Source of the DNA: Oceanobacter sp.
GTDB taxonomy: Bacteria > Pseudomonadota > Gammaproteobacteria > Pseudomonadales > Oceanobacteraceae
Reading direction: 5' to 3'
Assembly (NCBI GenBank): GCA_002733645.1
Contig: NVWL01000010.1
Coordinates: forward strand, 1 to 64,000
Length of the DNA stretch: 64,000 nt
The notes under the pieces are model-generated. The model was given only the letters and a program-made list of their open reading frames with translations, searched no databases and was not told the origin of the DNA. Made by a program: the position numbers and the translations under genes. Shown one piece after another: positions 7,117 through 15,405 of the stretch. Positions within the stretch are counted from its first letter, which is position 1; every line of letters begins with the position of its first letter.

Positions 7117-7578
7117 ATGGCTGACGTTTATATTCCTGTGGGCAGTGTTTCAGGAACGGCAACCGCAGTTGCTGTTGCGTGTGCTAAGGCATTAGAAGCG
7201 GCGGGGCACAAGGCAACGATTGATCAAGCAGCGTCCGTGGCGGCGCTAAATGCAGGTAATTGGGATGCGGTATTGGTGGTCACATCGACCACAGGGCGGG
7301 GGGATATCCCAACCAATTTGGCGCATTTTTATGTGGAATTAGAAGCACAATTCCCGTTACAAAATGATCGCCCATTTGGGGTGATTAGTTTAGGTGATAG
7401 CTCGTACGATCAAACATTTTGTAATGCCGGTGCATTAATGGAAGAGCGTTTTTACCAACTGCAAGGCAAGGCCCCTGTGCCGCGTGTCACAATTGATGCG
7501 ACAGAAACACAAACTCCAGATGACGATGCGTTGTTCTGGTTGCAAGAATGGATGTCAGCGGCGCTGACATCCTCTTAA
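7117..7578 (+). CDS. MioC-like flavodoxin
   Basis: A 153-residue single-domain flavodoxin that should bind FMN as a one- or two-electron carrier. The phosphate loop GSVSGTA (residues 8-14) is followed by the flavin-contact loops TSTTGRGDIPTN (near 57-68) and LGDSSYDQTFC (near 93-103). Length and loop wording (GDIPxNL, FYxxL) resemble MioC more than the long-chain flavodoxins. GGAGAGG lies a few bases before the ATG and a TATACT element lies about 30 bases upstream. Its redox partner is not in the window. Confidence 0.85.
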   Translation: MADVYIPVGSVSGTATAVAVACAKALEAAGHKATIDQAASVAALNAGNWDAVLVVTSTTGRGDIPTNLAHFYVELEAQFPLQNDRPFGVISLGDSSYDQTFCNAGALMEERFYQLQGKAPVPRVTIDATETQTPDDDALFWLQEWMSAALTSS

Positions 7579-7598
7579 GCTATTTGTTTGCGTTAATA

Positions 7599-8339
7599 CT
7601 AAAAACGAACACTGACGGCAAATTGCGTGGTGATGTTACGGCGCTCAATGCCTTCTGGCGGCTTGCTGTCCCAGCGAGCCTGCCATTGCCAGCTGAGGTC
7701 GGTATTGCTGGCTACTGGTACGCTGTACGAGAGGCGACCAAGTGCGCGTAAATCTTCGGTGTCATCGATGGACGGCTGTAAATACACAGTGCCTGCCAGT
7801 TTGCCTAAACCAAATGGTGTTTCGCCATGGGTGTATAAGTTAGCCCGTGTGAGCTGAGCTTCGATGGCGCCGTCGCCATTAGTTTCTTCCACTTGCTCGT
7901 GAAACAGACCAACGCCTTGGCGTATTAGTTGGGTGGGTTGCCAAAAATATTGAAAGCGCACCCCTGCACCCGCTAGAAAGCGGTATTGCAAGGCGGCAAA
8001 CGGATCACGCTCATATTGCAGAAAAGTCTCTTGTCCAAAGGTTTCGCGATAATGGCGAACATAACGCAGATGAGAAAAGGTCGTGTCTGTCACGCTGTCA
8101 TCGTTCACGGATTCGTAAGTGCGTGCATACCAACCAAACACTTGATGATCGGTATTTTGCCAGCCAGTGTTTAAGCCGAGATTCCAATTACGTTTTTTGC
8201 TATTCCCTGAGGCTGCATCAAAACCGGCGTTGATACTGGATGCCCAACCATCCGCACTTTGATTGCGGCGCTTAGCTTCAATATCGGTAATGGCATTAAC
8301 TTGTAAGGGGATAATTAGCAGAAGTAGGGCGCGATACAT
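7599..8339 (-). CDS. DUF481 outer-membrane beta-barrel protein
   Basis: 246 residues with a signal peptide (MYRALLLLIIPLQVNA) followed by alternating hydrophobic/polar strands ending in aromatic residues (FAVSVRF at the terminus), typical of DUF481 (YdiY-like) proteins. These are presumed outer-membrane barrels of unknown function. The ATG at 8339 is preferred to one 30 nt upstream because ACGGAGG stands seven nt before it and it starts exactly at the signal peptide. A TATAAT on the minus strand just after the upstream gene's stop could be its own promoter. Faces the flavodoxin gene tail to tail with a 20-nt gap. Confidence 0.8.
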   Translation of the reverse strand: MYRALLLLIIPLQVNAITDIEAKRRNQSADGWASSINAGFDAASGNSKKRNWNLGLNTGWQNTDHQVFGWYARTYESVNDDSVTDTTFSHLRYVRHYRETFGQETFLQYERDPFAALQYRFLAGAGVRFQYFWQPTQLIRQGVGLFHEQVEETNGDGAIEAQLTRANLYTHGETPFGLGKLAGTVYLQPSIDDTEDLRALGRLSYSVPVASNTDLSWQWQARWDSKPPEGIERRNITTQFAVSVRF

Positions 8340-8376
8340 ACGGGCCTCCGTCGTAAAGTGGAGGCGCATTATATCA

Positions 8377-8832
8377 TTAATGGGGTCGCGCTGAGTCTAT
8401 GTTGCTGAACAGTGTATGCAGTTGTTGGATTTGTTGGCGTTGGCTGTAGCTCGTACCGGGTTCGGCTGACGCTTGGTAGGCTTTATCGACAATCGCTTTT
8501 GCATTGATGGTGTTGTCACCGTCTTCAATATCTCGCCGTGCTGTATGAACCAAGCTCAGTGCGCTGATGCCGACACGATCAATGAGTCCAAATTCTTCTA
8601 AACGATTTTGAAACGCTTCCAGCTGTTCGGGAGGTAACTCACTAATATTGAACTCTGCAGCTACAGCGCTCACCATGACGGCTCGGTTTGAAACTTCATA
8701 CAGACCTAGGCTGTTATCTGTGGATGCCTTTTCGACGTCAGAAATGGGAGTCGTGGCTTCTGCAGCAGAGTTTTTAAGCTCTGATGGGCCGGGTTGGTTT
8801 TGCAGGTAGTTGGTTAATGCATTGAGTAGCAT
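8377..8832 (-). CDS. Hypothetical protein, 151 residues
   Basis: No family recognised. It is a soluble, mostly helical, acidic protein without a signal peptide. The first 45 residues are low complexity and Ser/Thr/Glu-rich, and the middle (AEFNISELPPEQLEAFQ) looks like a small helical bundle. AGGAGACTTAT precedes the ATG, a good ribosome-binding site. It lies just upstream of the DUF481 gene on the same strand, which has its own promoter-like TATAAT, so co-transcription is possible but not required. Confidence 0.6.
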   Translation of the reverse strand: MLLNALTNYLQNQPGPSELKNSAAEATTPISDVEKASTDNSLGLYEVSNRAVMVSAVAAEFNISELPPEQLEAFQNRLEEFGLIDRVGISALSLVHTARRDIEDGDNTINAKAIVDKAYQASAEPGTSYSQRQQIQQLHTLFSNIDSARPH

Positions 8833-8938
8833 ATAAGTCTCCTAAGCTAATTACTTATTAGCAGACCTTGTGCCAACTTTTAACTATCTGTTTTTAAAGG
8901 AATTTTTAATCTCAGCTACGTAAGTGCGGCAATCTGTG

Positions 8939-8964
8939 ACCGTCAAAAACTAAATACTGACGGT
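8939..8964. promoter_or_regulatory. Inverted repeat, possible operator
   Basis: ACCGTCA and TGACGGT separated by 12 bp, in the region between the divergent unknown gene (8832) and the TetR-family gene (9107). TetR proteins often bind such repeats next to their own gene. Assignment is by position only. Confidence 0.35.
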
Positions 8965-9106
8965 ATAAATTTGCCCATGGGCGGTTTCTGCTGTGTCGCT
9001 GGCGAAATTGTTACACTTCGGGTCAGTATGGCTTGTGTGGTACGGGCGTACTTTATTACTGTTCATATTTTCGACATAATGCCCGCAGAAGCTGCGGAGA
9101 TAGCAT

Positions 9107-9817
9107 ATGTCAGAACATCAGTCTGATAATAAAGGTGGCGAGCCATCACAATTAAAATATCGCGGACGCCGTGCGAGTCGCGAAAAAAGTGAGCAACGCC
9201 GCCGTCAAATTTTAGAAGCCACGATGCGTATTATCGTCCGTGATGGTGTACGTGGGGTGCGTCATCGTGCTGTTGCCGCTGAAGCAGAAGTCCCTTTGGC
9301 TGCGACCACATATTACTTCAAAGATATTCATGAATTGATTGCCGATGCTTTTACTCTATACACCGAGTGGGCGCTGGATTACGTGAATCAATTTGCCGCC
9401 GATTTTCGGATTACGGCCCATGACATACGTGAAATGGATTTAACCGATCGTGCTCAGCAACTGGAAGCGATTGAGCGTTTAGTGGAAAAGCTTGCGGGTT
9501 TTTGTCGTGGCAAGCTAACGGAAGATACACACATGTTGATCAGCGAACAGGCATTTCGGTACGAGGTGTTTGTTGAGGATCGAGTGCGACGCTTAGCCAT
9601 AATGCACAGAGATGCTACCTCGGCAGCGGTGCGAGAAATTACTGAGTTAATGGGGTCGCAAATGGTTGAAGAAGATTCAGCCATCGTGATGGCGATACTT
9701 CATTCTATTGAGTACCAGTTATTGTTGGATGGCGGGGTTGAAAATAATGCGCCTGAGCAAATACTCAGACGCTACTTAAGCATGTTGATGCCAATGTTGG
9801 TCCAGCCCGAACTTTAA
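9107..9817 (+). CDS. TetR-family transcriptional regulator
   Basis: 236 residues. A charged N-terminal tail of about 28 residues precedes the TetR DNA-binding domain (RRQILEATMRIIVRDG, then VRHRAVAAEAEVPLAATTYYF). The rest is the helical ligand-binding and dimerisation domain. TTYYFKD is the typical end of the recognition helix. Its target and ligand are not evident: the flanking genes are unknown. The CCGCAG/CTGCGG hairpin just before GGAG and the ATG may affect translation. The stop codon overlaps that of the convergent 9814-10059 gene by 4 nt. Confidence 0.88.
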   Translation: MSEHQSDNKGGEPSQLKYRGRRASREKSEQRRRQILEATMRIIVRDGVRGVRHRAVAAEAEVPLAATTYYFKDIHELIADAFTLYTEWALDYVNQFAADFRITAHDIREMDLTDRAQQLEAIERLVEKLAGFCRGKLTEDTHMLISEQAFRYEVFVEDRVRRLAIMHRDATSAAVREITELMGSQMVEEDSAIVMAILHSIEYQLLLDGGVENNAPEQILRRYLSMLMPMLVQPEL

Positions 9818-10059
9818 GTGTTAACGCGATAGCCGCTGCGCATTAATAAATTGCGCACTACATCCATCTCTACTTGGCCAAAGGCGCGTACGTGGTAGCA
9901 GTGTTCGCACATTACTGTACTGGTACTTTTCAGCGTTTCTAGGCTGACGTCTGTGTCTTTTTCGCAGTGGTCGCAGGTGACAGGAATCAGTACACGCTCT
10001 GAAAGAATGGTGCTGAGTTCGTTGTCGTTATCTGCGGTAATGCGTATTGCTTGAGTCAT
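9814..10059 (-). CDS. Small CxxC zinc-ribbon-like protein
   Basis: An 81-residue protein with two Cys pairs, CDHC (near residue 29) and CEHC (near residue 51), spaced as in a zinc ribbon. No family name was recognised. The N-terminal half is acidic, and the last 20 residues may form a helix. It sits between the TetR gene and the FAD enzyme gene, and no promoter or partner is obvious. It could be a small nucleic-acid or protein-binding factor; the metal site is inferred from the cysteines. Confidence 0.65.
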   Translation of the reverse strand: MTQAIRITADNDNELSTILSERVLIPVTCDHCEKDTDVSLETLKSTSTVMCEHCYHVRAFGQVEMDVVRNLLMRSGYRVNT

Positions 10060-10254
10060 GGTGCGCCCTTAATTTTTCTTCATTTTCTGAACGTTCTTTC
10101 AGGTTAGCAGCAATTTTCTGCAATCCAGTGACTGCTGCAGTACTTATGGTGAACAATTGTAAAATTAAATACTGCCCACCTCCTTGTGTTGAATACAGTG
10201 TAGTCACTTTGTAATCGACCTGCACAGAATGTTACAAAAAAGTCAGATACGTCA

Positions 10255-11406
10255 TTAAAGTGCCGATAAATTATCGGTTAAGCGTTTTACCACTTCATCG
10301 GCAATGGCGAGGGAGGCGGTTAATCCGGGGCTTTCGATCCCCAATAGGTGCAGTAGTGGTGGCTCATGTAACGGTCGGGGGTTAACAAATGTAAAATCTG
10401 CCGCGCTTTCATTTGCACGACTGAGCTTGGGGCGAATTCCAGCGTAATCCGGGGTGAGACGATTAGAGTGTATTTCCGGGAAATAGGATTGAATGGCGCT
10501 TGCGAATGTCTCTTTAAGGTCGGGAGAGACGGTATAAATGTCGTTGTCAGTCAGTGTGACCTTGCTTTCGAGGTATTGAGTGTCCGGCCCAAACCGGACT
10601 TGGCCACCCAGATCAAGGGTGGCGTGTATGCCTAACCCGGTTAAATTTTCTTCTGGTAGAGGATAGATAAGGTGGTTAAAAGGACGTTGTCCGGAGTAGC
10701 TAAAGTAGTGTCCTCGGCATAGGTGCAGTGGTGGTAGTGTGTCTAGGGGGTGTCCGCAGGCCTGCGCGACGTCGTGGCTGTGCAATCCCGCCGCATTGAT
10801 TAATGCTTTGGAGTTAACCGTATACTCACCGTCAGTGGTGGTTAGTGTGACGTGCCAATGATTGTTGGCGTGGCTTGTTATGCTGGCGGCACGTTTGAAT
10901 CCCGTATGCTTCATCAGTAGCCCCCCGCGCCGTTCGGCGTCTTGAGATAGGCGCAACATATATACGTGGCTATCAATAATGCCGGTCTCGGGAGACAGTA
11001 AGGCCTCGGCAGCGTTGACCTGTGGTTCTCGTTCGCGCAACTCAGTGGCGGTTAAGCGAGAAATAGGAATGTTTAAGGCGTGTGCTTTTTGTTCAAGTTG
11101 AGCCAGCTTAGGATGATCCAGTGACGGGGCAACGATCAGCTTACCAATACGCCGGTGGGGAATGTCTTGCTCTTCACAATAAGTATAGAGCTGCTTACGC
11201 CCACGAAGGCATAGGGTTTCTTTTAATGAGCCTGAGGGATAATACAAGCCTGCATGAATCACTTCACTATTGCGGCTGCTGGTTTCACCGCCAAAAATAG
11301 AGTGCTGTTCAACGAGAAGTACTGAACCGTGCTTAGCTAACGCTCGTGCGCAAGCTAAGCCGATAACGCCGCCGCCGATGATAGTGAAATCAAAGTCGAC
11401 GGCCAT
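10255..11406 (-). CDS. FAD-dependent oxidoreductase, LhgO/L2HGDH-like
   Basis: 383 residues of the DAO superfamily. The N-terminus has the FAD dinucleotide fold (FTIIGGGVIGLACARALA) and the family block SSRNSEVIHAGLYYPSGSLK, which is characteristic of L-2-hydroxyglutarate oxidase relatives. The C-terminus carries the second FAD contact (LLGIESPGLTASLAIAD). It would oxidise a 2-hydroxy acid and pass electrons to quinone or oxygen. The ATG is taken one codon after a TTG that abuts the upstream stop. The gene follows a periplasmic binding protein gene with no gap, so the two form an operon. Substrate uncertain. Confidence 0.82.
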   Translation of the reverse strand: MAVDFDFTIIGGGVIGLACARALAKHGSVLLVEQHSIFGGETSSRNSEVIHAGLYYPSGSLKETLCLRGRKQLYTYCEEQDIPHRRIGKLIVAPSLDHPKLAQLEQKAHALNIPISRLTATELREREPQVNAAEALLSPETGIIDSHVYMLRLSQDAERRGGLLMKHTGFKRAASITSHANNHWHVTLTTTDGEYTVNSKALINAAGLHSHDVAQACGHPLDTLPPLHLCRGHYFSYSGQRPFNHLIYPLPEENLTGLGIHATLDLGGQVRFGPDTQYLESKVTLTDNDIYTVSPDLKETFASAIQSYFPEIHSNRLTPDYAGIRPKLSRANESAADFTFVNPRPLHEPPLLHLLGIESPGLTASLAIADEVVKRLTDNLSAL

Positions 11407-11409
11407 CAA

Positions 11410-12411
11410 TCAAAAGATAAGGTCAGAAGCACATTCGTGGTGCATAGGGTTGGCACGGCAGCGAAGCTTTTTCATGAGTTTCATCATCTGGGTGTCGTAC
11501 ACACCGCGGCTTGCTAGTTCATCGCGAATGCTGGCAAGCATATCTAGGTATTCCAGTTCCTGTTCATCTGGAAGGTCGATCCAGTAGTTTTCTGAAATAC
11601 CATTTTCAGCGGTGATAATGTGTTGCATGGCTTTGTCGAAGCGGCTTGCCACAAACTCACGGCTTTTTTGCCCAAAGCCTTCAGGAAATTGATCGCTGTA
11701 TGAGATCAGCTGAAAGTTCATTTGTGCAAACGCAAAACGATAAATTCCACCGTCTTCACCGAGCCCTTTGTACATTTCAAAAGGTTCGTAAGCGACGGCT
11801 GGGGCGTAAGCGATATCAACGTCGCCATTATTAAAGCGTGGTGCAAAGGTCGCGACGGTGGCAGGCACCATGGTAGCGCCTATATGTTCAACCACATGGC
11901 GTGAGGCTAAATCATAATCAAGCGTGGCTACTTTACGGCCTGCGGCGGCTTCCACAGAATCAATGGCGCGATCACGAACAAAGATGTAAACAGAGCCGCC
12001 AGGAATAATACCGACGATTTCGTAACGGCCATCTTCCATGTATTTTGCCGCCTGTGGACGTGCCAGCATGCTGATGAGTTCACGCATTTGTTCATAGCTG
12101 GTTAGGCCGCCAACAGCTTCTAGACTGCCAGTGAATACGTTAAATGGGCGAATGCGTGTGCCCGTAACGAGGGCCGCGTCGCACATGCCCGATTGAAAGT
12201 CTGCTAATGCGACGGCCTCGTTGGTATAGGCTTTAAGTTCAATTTCAACTCCCCAAGCTAATGCAGCGGTGCTGTAATCAATCATTCGTGTGTAGATAGG
12301 TCCACTTGCACCAACAGGATCGAAAATACAGTAAGTCTTTTTCGGAAGTTCCTTTCCTTCAGCGGCGAAGGCCATACTGAAAAGAGCGAGCGCGATTGCA
12401 ATCAAGCGCAT
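11410..12411 (-). CDS. Putative periplasmic solute-binding protein
   Basis: 333 residues with a signal peptide (MRLIAIALALFSMAFA, cut after AEG). The body resembles TRAP/TAXI-like binding proteins of the kind annotated as putative solute-binding protein (DUF6091 type): YCIFDPVGASGPIYTRMIDY at the start of the mature domain, ALADFQSGMCDAALVTGTR in the first lobe, and NNGDVDIAYAPAVAY in the hinge region. Four Cys at fixed places (YCIF, GMCD, LRCRA, HECAS) may form disulfides. No membrane transporter genes accompany it. It is the first gene of a pair with the FAD oxidase. Confidence 0.65.
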   Translation of the reverse strand: MRLIAIALALFSMAFAAEGKELPKKTYCIFDPVGASGPIYTRMIDYSTAALAWGVEIELKAYTNEAVALADFQSGMCDAALVTGTRIRPFNVFTGSLEAVGGLTSYEQMRELISMLARPQAAKYMEDGRYEIVGIIPGGSVYIFVRDRAIDSVEAAAGRKVATLDYDLASRHVVEHIGATMVPATVATFAPRFNNGDVDIAYAPAVAYEPFEMYKGLGEDGGIYRFAFAQMNFQLISYSDQFPEGFGQKSREFVASRFDKAMQHIITAENGISENYWIDLPDEQELEYLDMLASIRDELASRGVYDTQMMKLMKKLRCRANPMHHECASDLIF

Positions 12412-12586
12412 TGTATTTATCCCCAGAGTTATTTTTTTTAGAGTGGTGAGTCAAGGCGCTAATGATACTCATAAAAGCGCGTCAAACAAAAGTGCGTATC
12501 GGACCTGATTCATATCGTTTCTTTTGGCAGATTACCGTAGATTCAGTACCATATGACCCCTTCATAATTAATGTCCGGAATGCCCA

Positions 12587-12787
12587 ATGGATGCAGCGGT
12601 TGTAGAAAAGTACGGTATGGTCATCGGAGTCTCGGTGCTCATTGTCTTTATGTTCTTCATAATTGTCGATTTAGGGCGACGTTCGGGGGCGGGTAAATTT
12701 GGTTTAGTGATTCTTCTGCTTGGATTGGGCGTCGGGATGTTGGGTTTTGTAATTAAAGGCGTGCTCACTTATTTTCTCGATCTTTGA
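12587..12787 (+). CDS. DUF2788-like small membrane protein
   Basis: 66 residues with two membrane helices (about 11-29 and 38-60), separated by a short charged link (DLGRRSGAGKFG). The second helix, LGLGVGMLGFVIK, matches my memory of the DUF2788 family of gammaproteobacterial inner-membrane proteins of unknown function. No strong ribosome-binding site is visible before the ATG. It stands alone between the divergent binding-protein gene and the unknown gene at 12927. Confidence 0.65.
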   Translation: MDAAVVEKYGMVIGVSVLIVFMFFIIVDLGRRSGAGKFGLVILLLGLGVGMLGFVIKGVLTYFLDL

Positions 12788-12926
12788 TACTTTGCGCCTA
12801 TCAATAGCCTATGGGCTTATATTGTCTCTTTTCGTCCATTTTTTTGTGTACATGGCACAGACCTTGACTAGTACTTAGTTAACACCGCTGTTTTTTTGCA
12901 GCAAATAACTCGTCAGGGAGTTCATT

Positions 12927-13436
12927 ATGCCGGTAGCACGTGACCTTTCACCTTTGAGGGATAATCAGGGGTTTGGTGTAGGATTGAATATATGCACCCT
13001 TAATGGTCGTGAAATGCCTGCCTCGGTATTTTCGGGTGCAGAAGAAGTGCAGATTACATCGCATGAACCAAAACAATTACGTGAGCTGGTGACAGGCCTG
13101 TTACCTATGGCTCGGCACGTGTTGCTACGGCGCTCAAAGTTGGCGGGTCAGCCTCTGCACTTGCACTACATTGATCCTGAAAAATCATTGAGCGCTAATT
13201 CCGATGCATTGCGTGACTTTATTGATTCAATTCAGAACACGCGTGCGGTATGGATGCCGATTTCAGGCAACGCCAGTTTAATTTTGCATACGCTGAGACA
13301 AGTACTTCCGTTGTACGGTGCAAAACAGTTGGCGTTATTGAACTTGTTGTATGTCGGTGAATCTACATTGCAGCCGCTACTTCAGTTGTTAGCAACAGAC
13401 TCAGGCATGGATTTTTCGTTTCACGCACTATACTGA
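12927..13436 (+). CDS. Hypothetical protein, 169 residues
   Basis: No family recognised. Soluble, no signal peptide. The second half (WMPISGNASLILHTLRQVLPLYGAKQ broken by short loops, then LLYVGESTLQPLL) looks like an alpha/beta fold. CAGGGAG lies 9 nt before the ATG, which follows a TTGACT element about 60 nt upstream. It opens a run of three small plus-strand genes (this one, DUF4404, CBS protein) that ends at a strong terminator at 14254, so they may be one transcript. Confidence 0.6.
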   Translation: MPVARDLSPLRDNQGFGVGLNICTLNGREMPASVFSGAEEVQITSHEPKQLRELVTGLLPMARHVLLRRSKLAGQPLHLHYIDPEKSLSANSDALRDFIDSIQNTRAVWMPISGNASLILHTLRQVLPLYGAKQLALLNLLYVGESTLQPLLQLLATDSGMDFSFHALY

Positions 13437-13502
13437 TGTGAATTGCTGTCAGTGGCGTTAGACTGTTAATACCACTGACGGTACGTGAAATAGGAGAAAG
13501 TC

Positions 13503-13760
13503 ATGCCACAACGAGCACTCAAGGAGCAGCTTGAAGCCCTCCACGCTACGTTAAAGAGCACGCCCGAGCTCAATCAAGATGAGCACGAACTACTGCTTAA
13601 AATCGCCTCAGATATTGCTGAGCTGGAAGGTAGCGACAACGAACCCGCCGACATCAGCGATATGATTCAAGAACAAGTCATCCGCTTCGATCAAGATTAT
13701 CCGGCGCTCTCAGCAGTACTCCGCCAGTTGACCGATACACTAGGGCGCATCGGCGTCTGA
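13503..13760 (+). CDS. DUF4404-family small protein
   Basis: 85 residues, acidic and helical throughout. The opening RALKEQLEALHATLKST and the closing YPALSAVLRQLTDTLGRIGV fit the DUF4404 family, whose function is unknown; its fold is probably a short helical hairpin. AGGAGAAAGTC directly precedes the ATG. The CBS gene follows 10 nt later and is almost certainly co-transcribed. Confidence 0.75.
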   Translation: MPQRALKEQLEALHATLKSTPELNQDEHELLLKIASDIAELEGSDNEPADISDMIQEQVIRFDQDYPALSAVLRQLTDTLGRIGV

Positions 13761-13770
13761 GGAGTGCGTA

Positions 13771-14205
13771 ATGCGCCACATGCCAACAATCACTGAATTG
13801 ATGACTGCGTTTCCTGCGCATGTTGATGAAAGCACGAGCCTTGCAGAGGCAGCTAATCACATGGCCGAGCATCATTGCCATCATCTCCCAGTAATGAAGG
13901 ATCACGATGTTGTTGGGCTGCTCTCGCGTGCTGATTTAGAATTAGCACGCAGCCCGGGGCATTCTATGAACGACATTAGTGAGCTTACAGCGGGTGACAT
14001 GTGCCGACGAGATGTGGCGTCTGTGGATCTTCACACGCGCTTGGACGTTGTGCTCGATCAAATGCACAGTCGCGGTGAAGAGGCTGTACTTGTGTATAAA
14101 CGGGAGCGATTGGCGGGTATTTTTACTCTTCAAGATGCGGCTGAGGGTTTTTCTCATTGGTTGAAAAAGACTTACCTACCGGACGATGATCCTTCTATTG
14201 CCTGA
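13771..14205 (+). CDS. CBS-domain pair protein
   Basis: 144 residues made of two CBS motifs (about 8-62 and 70-128), the module that binds adenosyl ligands and senses energy state. Typical strings are HHLPVMKDHDVVGLLSRADL in the first repeat and AVLVYKRERLAGIFTLQDA in the second. There is no attached enzyme or channel, so it is a stand-alone CBS protein that would act on a partner. GAGGAGTG precedes the start. It lies 10 nt after the DUF4404 gene and is followed by a strong terminator. Confidence 0.85.
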   Translation: MRHMPTITELMTAFPAHVDESTSLAEAANHMAEHHCHHLPVMKDHDVVGLLSRADLELARSPGHSMNDISELTAGDMCRRDVASVDLHTRLDVVLDQMHSRGEEAVLVYKRERLAGIFTLQDAAEGFSHWLKKTYLPDDDPSIA

Positions 14206-14253
14206 CGGGTGTCAGGTGCTGACAATTTCTTTTGCACTCTTTATGGGCAAATC

Positions 14254-14290
14254 AAAAAAACCTGCTATTTTACAGAGCAGGTTTTTTTTA
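14254..14290 (+). terminator. Rho-independent terminator after CBS gene
   Basis: A-run, 6-bp stem CCTGCT/AGCAGG, 9-nt loop, then eight T. The matching A and T runs make it usable on both strands. Confidence 0.9.
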
Positions 14291-14473
14291 TTGCCGATGT
14301 AGAAGCCGCTCCAGTGGAAAACCATTAATATTTTTTAAAACTGTCACAATGTTGAAAAAAATCTTTCATGGTCAATGAGTTAGGCTGCATCAGCTGTATC
14401 GCACCATCAGTTTTCGTTGGTTTTTATGCCTTGTTTAGCCTTTGAACAAGTTATTAATGAATCACTTGAAAAG

Positions 14474-14490
14474 CTGGTATGGGTCTTGCG
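14474..14490 (+). promoter_or_regulatory. Sigma54-type (-24/-12) promoter
   Basis: CTGGTATGGGTCTTGCG fits the RpoN consensus YTGGYAYGRNNNTTGCW, with GG and GC exactly ten bases apart. Transcription should start near 14501, leaving a leader of about 20 nt with AGGAGG before the ATG at 14520. The spacing to the gene is right. The region 14291-14473 holds no gene and no obvious enhancer repeat. Confidence 0.7.
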
Positions 14491-14519
14491 ACAGCATAAG
14501 CATTCAGGAGGAGCAGCCT

Positions 14520-15230
14520 ATGTATAAGATCGCAGATATTCAGGACTACCGTAAGAATTCAGCCGAAAGCACATCATCATTTTCATGGATGAGTAACATG
14601 GCTCAGATTTTAGAAACCCGCTACCACGACGAAGACGCGATTCAGCAAATGCTGATGCTCGCGACGGAAGCGACAGGGTTGAGCAATATATCAGTGGCGG
14701 TGCCAGATTCACCGAGCCGATTTAAAGCACAATTTTGTTCAACGGGTATTTCTAACGGTGTATATAGCTTTGCTGTACAGCATGCGCTTTGTCGACAGTT
14801 TGAAAGTCGCGAGTGGTTGCTTATTCAAGAAAACAGCGAGCGCCCCGAACACTTTGACCCACAGCTTGATACTTTGAGCGGCTCGTTACGTTGCTTGTTA
14901 GTGCCGCTAATGTTGCGTCAGTCAGTAATGGCAGTGATGGTGGTGGATTTACGAGGTAGCAATGCGTCGACGTTAGATCTAACAATGGTTCGATTTATTG
15001 GTGCTCAAATTGCCAATATTCTTGCAACGCAAGTTGTTCCCAATTTCAAAACCTTGTACGCGCGTCCTTATCAGCGAGTGCAGGAGAACGAACTTGATGA
15101 TATTCACGCCGCGATTGAAAAGTGCAATGGCAATAAAACCATGGCCGCTAAAGTGCTGGGTTTAACTCCGCGTCAATTACGTTATCGCTTATCTAAATTA
15201 AGCGATACGGAGGTTGAAGCAGAGGCATAG
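14520..15230 (+). CDS. GAF-domain regulator with Fis-type HTH, no AAA+ domain
   Basis: 236 residues. Residues about 20-180 form a GAF-like sensor domain. The last 45 residues are a Fis/NtrC-type helix-turn-helix (GNKTMAAKVLGLTPRQLRYRL). This is the NifA layout without the central AAA+ ATPase, so it cannot itself drive sigma54 polymerase. It may instead be a co-regulator or antagonist, or may act at ordinary promoters. The ATG at 14520 has AGGAGG eight nt upstream. Upstream in-frame ATGs at 14442 and 14457 would lie before the predicted transcription start of the sigma54-type promoter and are rejected. Confidence 0.82.
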   Translation: MYKIADIQDYRKNSAESTSSFSWMSNMAQILETRYHDEDAIQQMLMLATEATGLSNISVAVPDSPSRFKAQFCSTGISNGVYSFAVQHALCRQFESREWLLIQENSERPEHFDPQLDTLSGSLRCLLVPLMLRQSVMAVMVVDLRGSNASTLDLTMVRFIGAQIANILATQVVPNFKTLYARPYQRVQENELDDIHAAIEKCNGNKTMAAKVLGLTPRQLRYRLSKLSDTEVEAEA

Positions 15231-15255
15231 GCCGAAGCGTTACATCTAAAAATAA

Positions 15256-15309
15256 CTAGGGCACCTCTGATTAATGCTGCCATAACAGTATTAATCAAAG
15301 GTGCCCTAG
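15256..15309. repeat. 54-bp inverted repeat (20-bp arms)
   Basis: Arms of 20 bp (CTAGGGCACCTCTGATTAAT and its complement) with one mismatch and a 14-nt loop. There is no T-run, so it is not a classic terminator. The ends CTAGGGCACC/GGTGCCCTAG resemble short transposon termini; it could be a miniature element. Confidence 0.8.
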
Positions 15310-15311
15310 CG

Positions 15312-15349
15312 TTTGATTAATCAGTTTTAATTCAAACTTCTTAATCAAA
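15312..15349. repeat. Second inverted repeat before glycosyltransferase gene
   Basis: TTTGATTAA and TTAATCAAA (9 bp, perfect), 20 nt apart. The arm sequence repeats the inner arm of the neighbouring 54-bp element, giving four alternating copies of about GATTAA within 90 bp. Confidence 0.6.
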
Positions 15350-15405
15350 CTGTCATTGAACTGCCCGCACACTGTGATGAGTTTAAGCAGTTAATCGGGT
15401 AAGAG

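Noticed and set aside
14442..14519. Longer N-terminus of the GAF-HTH regulator from ATG 14442
   Set aside because: The extra codons cover the sigma54-type promoter and have no ribosome-binding site; AGGAGG precedes the ATG at 14520.
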